Below, piece after piece: positions 57,926-64,000 of a stretch of 64,000 nt of DNA (position 1 is its first letter; the number at the start of each line of letters is the position of its first letter). A program made the translations under genes and the position numbers. The notes under the pieces were generated by a model that was not told the origin of the DNA, did not search any database, and worked only from the letters and a program-made list of their open reading frames with translations. Origin of the DNA: Streptomyces sp. YIM 130001 (GTDB lineage: Bacteria > Actinomycetota > Actinomycetes > Streptomycetales > Streptomycetaceae); assembly GCF_003574445.1 (NCBI RefSeq), contig NZ_KZ984568.1, positions 1-64,000 on the forward strand. Direction: 5' to 3'.

Positions 57926-59094
57926 CGTGCTGCCTCCTGGTACGGGCGGCCGAGTGCGTCGTAGCGGCCGACCAGGCGGGGGGCTCCGGCCGAGAGCCCG
58001 GCGACGACGGCGACCGTGCTGCGCGTGACGAATATCTGCGTACGGAAGGCCAGCAGCGCGGTGTCGCCGGGCTCGACGCCGGCGGACGGGCGGGCGAGCA
58101 GCCGGTAGTAGTCGATGTTGCCCGCAGGCGCGTCCTCCACCCGCAGGCGCTCCCCGGTGCGCGGCAGCAGCGCGTCCTTGATGCCGGCCCGCGGGTAGAA
58201 GCCGCCGCCGAACACGGCCGGGCGGCCGTCGGCGAGGGTGTGGGCGACCTCGGTGACGTAGACGTAGCCGGGCTTCTCCGGCTGGTGCGGGTCGATCGCG
58301 TGCTGCGGGGTGGTGCCGGTCAGCGCGTGGCCGGGTTCGCCGTGGGTGGCGCCGAGTTGGGCGAGCAGCGGGAGCGAGGAGACGGAGGTGGCGCTCGGGG
58401 CGCTCAGGCGCAGGCCGGTGTGTCCGCGGGCGGCGAGCCTCGCGTGGGCCTCGCGGGCCAGCTCGAAGGTGCGCGTCGGCCGCGGAACGCCGGTCTCCGC
58501 GTCGCAGAGCACACACGGGAACGCGGTCACTCCGCCGATCCGTACGCCCTCCAACTGCTCGGCGGCCGCGGCGAACGCGTCGATGTCGGCGAGCGGGACG
58601 CCGCCTTCCTGGCCGGGGTAGACCGAGCCGGCGGCGCCCTCGACACGGATCAGGATGTCCTGTACGAAGCCGAGTGCGCGCGCGGCCTCCGACACGGCAC
58701 GGGCGTTGGCCGTGTCGAAGACGGTGACCGTCTCGGGGCGGGTGGCGAGCAGTTCGGGCAGGGCGCGGCGGGGGATCTGGACCAGGTGGCCGAGGTTGCC
58801 GGGTTCCGCGCCGGCCGCGTGCAGGGTGCGGGCCTCGGGGACGTCGATGGCCGCGTACCGCGGGATGTGCCGGGCGACGGCCTTGATCAGCTCGGGGTTG
58901 CGGCCGACCTGCTTGACCACGAACCACAGGCCGAGGCCCAGCCGTTCGGCCGTCTCGGCGAGCAGGCGGGCGTTCTCCTCGACCGCGTCCAGGTCGATCA
59001 CGTACGTGTCGGGCGGGATGGCTCCGGAGGCGTGCAGGGCGGCCGCCGCGTCGGCGAGTCCCGGGTTGCGGGCGAGCAGGGTGTTCAGGAACAC
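57922..59094 (-). CDS. yhfX: YhfX-like alanine-racemase-fold PLP enzyme
   Basis: A 390-residue fold-type III PLP protein (alanine racemase/DSD1-like). DTYVIDLDAVEENARLLAET, then LWFVVKQVGRNPELIKA with the PLP lysine; later SAPSATSVSSLPLLAQLGAT binds phosphate, and VYVTEVAHTL starts the beta domain. This resembles E. coli YhfX, whose substrate is not known to me. It probably racemises or epimerises an amino acid or amine substrate. GTG start with AGGAAG eight bases ahead; it lies eight bases after yhfS and overlaps yhfW. Confidence 0.82.
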   Translation of the reverse strand: MFLNTLLARNPGLADAAAALHASGAIPPDTYVIDLDAVEENARLLAETAERLGLGLWFVVKQVGRNPELIKAVARHIPRYAAIDVPEARTLHAAGAEPGNLGHLVQIPRRALPELLATRPETVTVFDTANARAVSEAARALGFVQDILIRVEGAAGSVYPGQEGGVPLADIDAFAAAAEQLEGVRIGGVTAFPCVLCDAETGVPRPTRTFELAREAHARLAARGHTGLRLSAPSATSVSSLPLLAQLGATHGEPGHALTGTTPQHAIDPHQPEKPGYVYVTEVAHTLADGRPAVFGGGFYPRAGIKDALLPRTGERLRVEDAPAGNIDYYRLLARPSAGVEPGDTALLAFRTQIFVTRSTVAVVAGLSAGAPRLVGRYDALGRPYQEAAR

Positions 59095-59102
59095 GGGGCT
59101 TC

Positions 59103-60239
59103 CTAGGAGTTGCGCAGTTCGTGCAGGGAGCGGCGGAGGATGTCGAGTACGAGGTCCGCGCCGGCCCGCATCGGGTTGATGCGTACGGTCCAGTCGGCGA
59201 GGTCCGGGGCGTCGTCGAGGGACGAGCTGGACATCCGGTAGAAGAGCGGCGCCACCTCGTAGCGGGAGTTGGAGCCGACCGGATAGGGCGCGGCGCCCAG
59301 CCGGGCCGCGACGTCCGGGAGCCGGCGCGCCACCGGGCGCTCCAGGCGGACCAGGAGGCAGCGGTCCTGGGCGTTGGCGAGGCGTACCTCGGCGACGCCG
59401 TCGACCTCACCGGCCGCGAGCCGCTCGGCGACCTCCGCGCCGACCTGCGACTGCACGGCCCACATCACCGGTACGTGGGTGAGGGCGCGCAGCGCGTCGA
59501 GGGCCTGGTGGCCCTGGACCTGCCCGCCGCCCGAGTAGTTGTCCGTGCGGACCTTCTCGACCAGGTCGCGGGCGCCGACGACCGCGCCGACTCCCTCCGG
59601 TCCGTGCAGCTTGAACAGCGAGAAGCAGGAGGCGTCGGCGCCGAGTTCGACCCCGGAGCGGGGCACCCGGCAGACCGCGTAGTTGTCGTCGACGAGGGTG
59701 CGTACGCCGGCGGCGCGGCAGGCCGCGAGTACCTCGCCCGGGTCGTAGGAGTCGCCGAGCCGCTGACGGGTGTGCTGGACGTACGCCCACGCGAACCGGC
59801 CGCTCGCCAGGGCCTGCCGGAGGGCCCCGGGGTCATTGAGGTCGACTTCGACCTGGTCGACGCCGAGTCCGCGCAGGGTGACGGCGGTGCTCCGGTAGAC
59901 CGGCGCGCGATGGAGGAGCAGCGGGTCGCCGGGGCCGACGGCGGCGGCGAGCGCCGCGCGGATCGCCCCGGTGCCCGCGCCCTGGACGAGCGCGGCGTCC
60001 TCGGCGCCAAAGAAGTCGGCCAGTACGGACTCCACGCGCGCGGTGGTCCGCGGGCGGCCGAGCCCGGGGACGACGCCCGCGTCGGCGGTGAACAGCTGCT
60101 CGCCCTCGAAGCGCGCGGCGATGCACTCCAGGAGCCGGAACTGGCGGGTGAGCGCGTCCGCCAGCGGGACCGTGTCCAGCGGGAACGTCTCGGGCAGGCC
60201 GGGCCCGACGGTGGGCGCTCCCGTCGTGTCGTGCGGCAT
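59103..60239 (-). CDS. yhfS: YhfS-like fold-type I PLP enzyme
   Basis: A 378-residue aminotransferase class V/cysteine-desulfurase-like protein. AALVQGAGTGAIRAALAAAV binds the cofactor phosphate, TLVDDNYAVCR has the Asp paired with the PLP nitrogen, and SCFSLFKLHGPEGVGAVVG holds the Schiff-base Lys. It has no extra sulfur-transfer cysteine loop that I can see. Its start shares a base with the upstream stop (TGATG). It could deaminate, lyse or transaminate the product of a neighbouring step. Confidence 0.82.
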   Translation of the reverse strand: MPHDTTGAPTVGPGLPETFPLDTVPLADALTRQFRLLECIAARFEGEQLFTADAGVVPGLGRPRTTARVESVLADFFGAEDAALVQGAGTGAIRAALAAAVGPGDPLLLHRAPVYRSTAVTLRGLGVDQVEVDLNDPGALRQALASGRFAWAYVQHTRQRLGDSYDPGEVLAACRAAGVRTLVDDNYAVCRVPRSGVELGADASCFSLFKLHGPEGVGAVVGARDLVEKVRTDNYSGGGQVQGHQALDALRALTHVPVMWAVQSQVGAEVAERLAAGEVDGVAEVRLANAQDRCLLVRLERPVARRLPDVAARLGAAPYPVGSNSRYEVAPLFYRMSSSSLDDAPDLADWTVRINPMRAGADLVLDILRRSLHELRNS

Positions 60240-61180
60240 CAGAACTCCTCGCTGCTCGCGCCGGTCAGGAAGCGCAGGGGATTGCGCCGGGTCATGAGGT
60301 CGATCAGGTCCTCGTCCACCCCGGCGGCCCGCGCCTCGGCGAGGAACGACCGGAACAGATGCCCGTAACCCTGACCGCCTTCCGACTCCAGATAGCCGTG
60401 CCGCGAGATGTCGCAGCTCAGCAGCACCCGATCGGCGTGCCCCGCGTCGAGGAGCGCGAGCAGCAGACGCAGCCGCTCGGCATCGCTCCGGTACGCCGAC
60501 TTGCCGACGGTGTCGAAGGCGACGTACGCCCCGGCCGCGGCGAGCTCGCGGTGTACGGCCGGATCGTCCAGGAGGTCCTGGTGGCCGATCGAGATCCGCT
60601 CCGGGGCCAGGCCCGCGCCGGTGAGCAGGTCGAGCTGGGCGAGTCCGCCGCGGCCGAGCTGGGCGTGCGTGGCGACGGAGAGGCCGGTCGCGACGGCGGC
60701 CTGGGCCGCGGCGAGCAGCGAACGCGTCTCCGGTTCGCTCGGCCGGTCGCCGTGGCTGCCCACCTCGCCGATCACGCCGGGATGTACGCCGGTGTCGTCG
60801 ATGCCGTCGGCGATCTCCCGGACCAGCGTGGTGGCCAGGTCCGCGACCGAGCTGCCGGCGATCTCCGCGGGGTGGAACGGCTCGTAGTACCAGCCGGTCG
60901 CCGCCACCACGGCGATCCCGGTCTCGGCCGCGATCCGGACGAGGGCCCGGGGGTCGCGGCCCATGCCGCGGCAGGTCAGTTCGAGCACCAGGCTCAGGCC
61001 GAACTCGGCGCGCAGGGCGGCGAGTTCCTTGGTGACGGCCGGGGCGTGCAGGGCCGGGTCGAGGACGGCGGCACCGTCGCCGGTGCGATCGAGGTCGAGG
61101 ACGAGGTGCTCGTGTGCGAGTGCCGGGCCGTCGATGTCGTCGGCCGGGAGCGGGCCGAGAACGGTCTGCAGTGTGTTCAT
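60239..61180 (-). CDS. yhfV: Phosphotriesterase-family (YhfV/Php-like) amidohydrolase
   Basis: A 313-residue TIM-barrel amidohydrolase related to phosphotriesterase and PTER. Metal ligands are visible: HxH in ALAHEHLVLD, a bridging Glu in GEVGSHGDRP (many relatives use a carboxylated Lys), His in VATHAQLGRGG and ISIGHQDLLDD, and the catalytic Asp in LLSCDISRHGYLE. DTVGKSAYR is the family loop. It should hydrolyse a lactone, amide or phosphoester; family members are mostly lactonases. ATG at 61180. Tight coupling to yhfS. Confidence 0.86.
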   Translation of the reverse strand: MNTLQTVLGPLPADDIDGPALAHEHLVLDLDRTGDGAAVLDPALHAPAVTKELAALRAEFGLSLVLELTCRGMGRDPRALVRIAAETGIAVVAATGWYYEPFHPAEIAGSSVADLATTLVREIADGIDDTGVHPGVIGEVGSHGDRPSEPETRSLLAAAQAAVATGLSVATHAQLGRGGLAQLDLLTGAGLAPERISIGHQDLLDDPAVHRELAAAGAYVAFDTVGKSAYRSDAERLRLLLALLDAGHADRVLLSCDISRHGYLESEGGQGYGHLFRSFLAEARAAGVDEDLIDLMTRRNPLRFLTGASSEEF

Positions 61181-61267
61181 GACGGTGCCTTACGTCGGCC
61201 GGACGCGGAGTGGGCGGCCGGTTCCGTGGCCGGCTCGGGGGTGACCCGGGCCGTGGGCCGTGCCGGG

Positions 61268-62665
61268 TCAGCTCTTGATCGGGGTGAAGAGGTCGAGCCA
61301 GTACAGGATGTTGAGGAGTACTCCGCCGACGATGACGGCGGCGGGTGCGGCGGCCATCTTCACGACCGGGCGGCCCATCGCCTCGTTCAGCAGATACAGA
61401 CCGCCGACGATGAGGATGCCGAGCCCGCCGCCCATCGCGTTCGCGGCCATCAGCGAACCGAAGAGGATCGCGAGCCCGAGCGCTTCGGTGATCGCACTGC
61501 GCAGGTGCTCGGAGGAGTCGCGGACACTGGGCAGCTTGCCCAGGGCCTTGCCGATGTACGACAGGGCGAGCACCTCGACGGCGAACACGGCGGCGCCGAC
61601 GACCGCCGCGAGCACCGGGTTCGGCAGCAGGTAGCCGATCGGGTACACCAGGGTGAAGCCCGCGATGCCGTACGCGCCGGAGGCGAGCGCCGTGGTCGCG
61701 ATCAGCGGGATGAAGCCGAACACCCGGTAGAAGTCGACCTGTGCGGCCTCCGCGTACTGCCCCTTGGCGATCAGGAAGCTGGTCGCCTCACCGCCGCCGA
61801 AGATCTTCATCTGGGCCAGCACACAGACGCCGGCGCCGAGCACCATGAACAGCGGCAGATACTTCCTGAGCCGGGCCGCGCTCGCGCTGAACAGCGAGGC
61901 CATCGGGTCGTCGGCGTCGGCCGTTTCGGCCTTCGGCTTCGGGTCCTTCCCGGAGTCTGCCGCGGCCTTCTCGGAGGCGGCCCGCTCGGCCTGACGCGCC
62001 TTCAGGTCCTTCTGCACGGCGAAGCCGATCAGGGCCAGGACACCGACCGCCATCGCGAGTGCGCCGGCGAACATGTCCGGCCACAGCTTCATCGTCATGA
62101 CGACCAGGGCCAGTTCGATCACACCGACGATCCCGCCGCGCAGCCGTCCGAACTGCTTGGTCACGGCGAGCACCGGGAACAGCGTGAACAGGAACAGGAT
62201 CGGCGTGGACATCTCCTGCATGGCGGTCAGGAAGTCCACCGGCAGATCGTGGGCGACGTCGTTCGCACCGTTCAGGCCGAAGACGACCACGGCGCCCCAG
62301 CCGGCGCCGAGCAGCGGTGCGATCCACTTCCGCGGCGCGAGCAGGCCGAGGATGTCCGTGGGCAGGAACAGCAGCCAGGGGTTGAGCACTCCGGACGCCA
62401 GCGCCATCGGTGCGCCGAGCCCGAAGATGAAGCCCGCCGACAGTCCGAACGACACCGCGGTGGTGGCGCTGCGGGTGGTGCGGCCCTGGATGAAGTCGAG
62501 CATGAACGGGCGTACGCCGTCGTTGAAGACGGCGAGCGCCATGTGCGAGATGAAGGCGGTCAGGGCGCAGAGCGCGATGACGGTCAGCTGCTGGGCGACC
62601 GAGAGATTCAGGCTGGTGCCGGCCGCGAGCACGGAAGTGAGCTGATCTGCGGGGGCGTTACTCAC
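61268..62665 (-). CDS. yhfT: YhfT-like integral membrane protein (transporter)
   Basis: A 465-residue membrane protein with about ten to twelve predicted helices, such as VIALCALTAFISHMALAVF and PLFMVLGAGVCVLAQM. A cytoplasmic loop near residues 205-245 is charged and Lys/Ala/Asp-rich (ARQAERAASEKAAADSGKDP). GLSAGFIFGLGAPMALASGV and GLNGANDVAHDLPVDFL are conserved-looking in the YhfT family. Most likely the importer of the operon's substrate; no ATPase or PTS gene is adjacent. GTG start with AAGGAG in front. Confidence 0.78.
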   Translation of the reverse strand: MSNAPADQLTSVLAAGTSLNLSVAQQLTVIALCALTAFISHMALAVFNDGVRPFMLDFIQGRTTRSATTAVSFGLSAGFIFGLGAPMALASGVLNPWLLFLPTDILGLLAPRKWIAPLLGAGWGAVVVFGLNGANDVAHDLPVDFLTAMQEMSTPILFLFTLFPVLAVTKQFGRLRGGIVGVIELALVVMTMKLWPDMFAGALAMAVGVLALIGFAVQKDLKARQAERAASEKAAADSGKDPKPKAETADADDPMASLFSASAARLRKYLPLFMVLGAGVCVLAQMKIFGGGEATSFLIAKGQYAEAAQVDFYRVFGFIPLIATTALASGAYGIAGFTLVYPIGYLLPNPVLAAVVGAAVFAVEVLALSYIGKALGKLPSVRDSSEHLRSAITEALGLAILFGSLMAANAMGGGLGILIVGGLYLLNEAMGRPVVKMAAAPAAVIVGGVLLNILYWLDLFTPIKS

Positions 62666-62805
62666 GGGATACTCCTTGCTGCCCTGCGGGGACGGTCAGG
62701 GCTACTGCGCTGCCCTGCGGGACCGTCAGGGCTTCGGCACGGGGGAGGTGCGCGCCGGTGGGGAGCCGGCCGGGGTGGGGCCCGGTGCGCGACGGTGGTG
62801 CGGGG

Positions 62806-63162
62806 TCAGGCGCGCGCGGCGATGGCGCGGGCCAGCATGGGGGCGACGGTGTCGATCTGGTCCATGGCGAAGCCGAAGACCTTCTTTCCTTCCGCCAACA
62901 GGGAGTTGACGTCGTCCTCGGTGGGCACGGAGCGGCCGAAGGTGTGGCACGCGGCGTTGCCCATCAGGCCGACGAGGACGCCCAGCGACGCACCGGCGCC
63001 GGTGTGGCAGGTGCCGAGGTAGTAGTCGGCCTGGCCGGCGCGGAGCTTCATCGCGGCGTCCATGTCGCTGGACTCGACGGCTTCGACGCCGTCGAGGCCG
63101 AGCGCGTTGACGGTGCGGGTGACCTCGACCTTGCCCACGCCGCCGGTGAGGATCTTCGTCAT
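62806..63162 (-). CDS. yhfU: YhfU-like small protein (DUF2620)
   Basis: A 118-residue soluble protein. The start, TKILTGGVGKVEVTRTVNAL, gives a Gly-rich loop like that of PTS IIB-type or nucleotide-binding proteins; the centre is DYYLGTCHTGAGASLGVLVG with a Cys-His pair; the end is KVFGFAMDQIDTVAPMLARA. E. coli YhfU is the neighbour of YhfT there too, so it is likely a partner of the transporter. Function unknown. ATG with AAGGA upstream; 140 bases separate it from yhfT. Confidence 0.75.
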   Translation of the reverse strand: MTKILTGGVGKVEVTRTVNALGLDGVEAVESSDMDAAMKLRAGQADYYLGTCHTGAGASLGVLVGLMGNAACHTFGRSVPTEDDVNSLLAEGKKVFGFAMDQIDTVAPMLARAIAARA

Positions 63163-63211
63163 GGCTGGTCCTTCTCTCTGGATGTCTTGCTGGGTACGGG
63201 GCCGGGGTCCG

Positions 63212-63589
63212 TCAGCCGGCGGGCGACTGCTGGGCCAGTACGGCGAGATGCAGGCCGAGGAAGTTGACCTCGGACTCGGGGAGGGCGGCGCCGAGCCGTC
63301 CGGCGGCCCGGGCGGCGACCTCGCGTGCCCTGGCCACCGCCTCCGGGTGGTCGGCCAGCTCGGCCGCGACCTGGTCGTCGGTGCGGAACTCCTCGATCGG
63401 CTCGCCGTCGAGGAGCCGGGTGAGCGCCATCATCAGGTGGCTGGTGAGCATGCCCGCGGTGTCCTCGGTGACGTCCTTGCCCTCGGCCGCGAGGGCTTCG
63501 AGCTCGGCGGTGACGAAGTCGGCGACCTCGGGGCGGACCTGACCGCCGTCGCGGAACAACTGGATGCGGAGCGCGAGTCGGTCGTCCAT
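63212..63589 (-). CDS. yhfY: PRD-domain protein (YhfY-like)
   Basis: A 125-residue protein that is one PTS-regulation domain (PRD): LRIQLFRDGGQVRPEVADFV, TAGMLTSHLMMALTRLLDGE with the conserved His, and LPESEVNFLGLHLAVLAQ with the second His. In PRD proteins these His are phosphorylated to sense sugar transport, but there is no DNA-binding or PTS domain here. With the YhfZ-type regulator it probably controls the operon. ATG with GGAAGA. Confidence 0.78.
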   Translation of the reverse strand: MDDRLALRIQLFRDGGQVRPEVADFVTAELEALAAEGKDVTEDTAGMLTSHLMMALTRLLDGEPIEEFRTDDQVAAELADHPEAVARAREVAARAAGRLGAALPESEVNFLGLHLAVLAQQSPAG

Positions 63590-63664
63590 GGTCTTCCTTC
63601 GGTGGCGCGGGTGGTTCCTGGTGGGTCGGGCGGGCGGTCCGGGGTGGCGGCCGCGCGCGTGGTC

Positions 63665-64000
63665 TCAGTACGACGGGATGCGCTCGCCGCGCAGCACCTC
63701 GCTCTGCAGTGCGGTGATCAGGGACAGGTCGAGCGCCTCCCGTACGGCCTGGAAGGCGGCCGCACTGTTGGCGCGCCCGACGATCGCGGCGCTCGAGTTC
63801 CTGAGCGCCAGTTCGCGGGTGACCTCGTCGCCGAGCGGCAGCACGTCGGCCAGTTCCTCGCCGAGCCGGCCCTGCACCTCGTCGACGTTCCAGACGGTGG
63901 CGTCGGCCCTGGCATGGGCGAACAGATCCCGCAGCTGCATGTACGAGGCCTCGACCCACTCGATGTCGGAGCGCCCCGCGAACGCCTTCTCGGCGAGCAG
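63665..64000 (-). CDS. yhfZ: YhfZ-like regulator, C-terminal part (cut by the window edge)
   Basis: The last 111 residues of a longer protein; its beginning lies beyond position 64000. ADATVWNVDEVQGRLGEEL, then NSSAAIVGRANSAAAFQAVR and the end VLRGERIPSY fit the ligand-binding half of YhfZ, which normally has a GntR-type helix-turn-helix at its N terminus. It is the first visible gene in transcription order and probably the operon's own regulator. The sequence continues upstream in frame to the window end (AFAGRSDIEWVEAS). Confidence 0.7.
   Translation of the reverse strand: MLAEKAFAGRSDIEWVEASYMQLRDLFAHARADATVWNVDEVQGRLGEELADVLPLGDEVTRELALRNSSAAIVGRANSAAAFQAVREALDLSLITALQSEVLRGERIPSY

Noticed and set aside
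57926..59410. Upstream extension of the yhfW frame to 59410 (920 codons in total)
   Set aside because: The extension runs through yhfX on a different frame and has low-complexity Arg/Pro content. YhfW starts at 57925.
1..64000. Insertion sequences, CRISPR arrays, integrases or a replication origin
   Set aside because: Reading the window showed no transposase, no spaced identical repeats of CRISPR type and no DnaA-box cluster; the repeats present are local and explained above.

Overview
The window is a high-GC actinobacterial chromosome segment, almost certainly Streptomyces. The evidence is G/C-rich third codon positions, frequent GTG starts, a split HU/H1-like HupS protein, two conservons (cvnABCD operons), the developmental regulator NsdA, the IclR regulator NdgR next to leuCD, and a GlnR-type box before amtB-glnK-glnD. 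From memory, not checked here, the order accE - cvn2 - cvn1 - gltX - tRNA cluster - ndgR/leuCD - hupS - gpsA - ddlA - thiL - rpmB - recG - coaD - rpmF - rnc - mutM - smc - ftsY - nsdA - amtB/glnK/glnD - ffh follows the S. coelicolor SCO5536-SCO5586 region. I see no insertion sequence, integrase, CRISPR array, rRNA or replication origin.

Layout. (1) 1-10.9 kb: the end of an acyl-CoA carboxylase locus (accE), then two tandem leftward conservons. Each encodes a membrane histidine-kinase-like protein (CvnA), a roadblock protein (CvnB), a DUF742 protein (CvnC) and a small GTPase (CvnD). The two cvnD genes share a 173-bp block with no mismatch, a sign of gene conversion. (2) 10.9-16 kb: a long regulatory gap with a 16-bp palindrome, a conserved-looking 55-aa peptide, a fumarylacetoacetase-family enzyme, gltX, a HAD phosphatase and five tRNA genes (Gln, Glu, Glu, Gln, Glu). 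(3) 16-20 kb: ndgR divergent from leuCD with a shared inverted repeat, then hupS. (4) 20-27 kb: fbiD (coenzyme F420), plsC-like, gpsA, ddlA, an Lrp-type effector domain, thiL-thiD. (5) 27-37.5 kb: rpmB with a terminator-like leader, a DhaL/FakA-like protein, recG, rsmD-coaD, a coiled-coil protein, yceD-rpmF-rnc-mutM. (6) 37.5-47.5 kb: a secreted CAP-domain protein, acyP, smc, a GlcP-type sugar permease, an LLM oxidoreductase and ftsY. (7) 47.6-56.6 kb: a prim-pol-like protein, nsdA, the nitrogen operon amtB-glnK-glnD and ffh.

(8) 56.6-64 kb: the accessory and most interesting part. Eight leftward genes resemble the E. coli yhfSTUVWXYZ set: a YhfZ-type regulator cut by the window edge, a PRD-domain protein, the small protein YhfU, the membrane protein YhfT, a phosphotriesterase-family hydrolase, a fold-type-I PLP enzyme (YhfS), an alanine-racemase-fold PLP enzyme (YhfX) and a phosphopentomutase-like metalloenzyme (YhfW). 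Tight spacing and start/stop overlaps indicate one operon that imports and degrades a compound I cannot name. Its position beside ffh in an otherwise core region suggests acquisition as a cassette.
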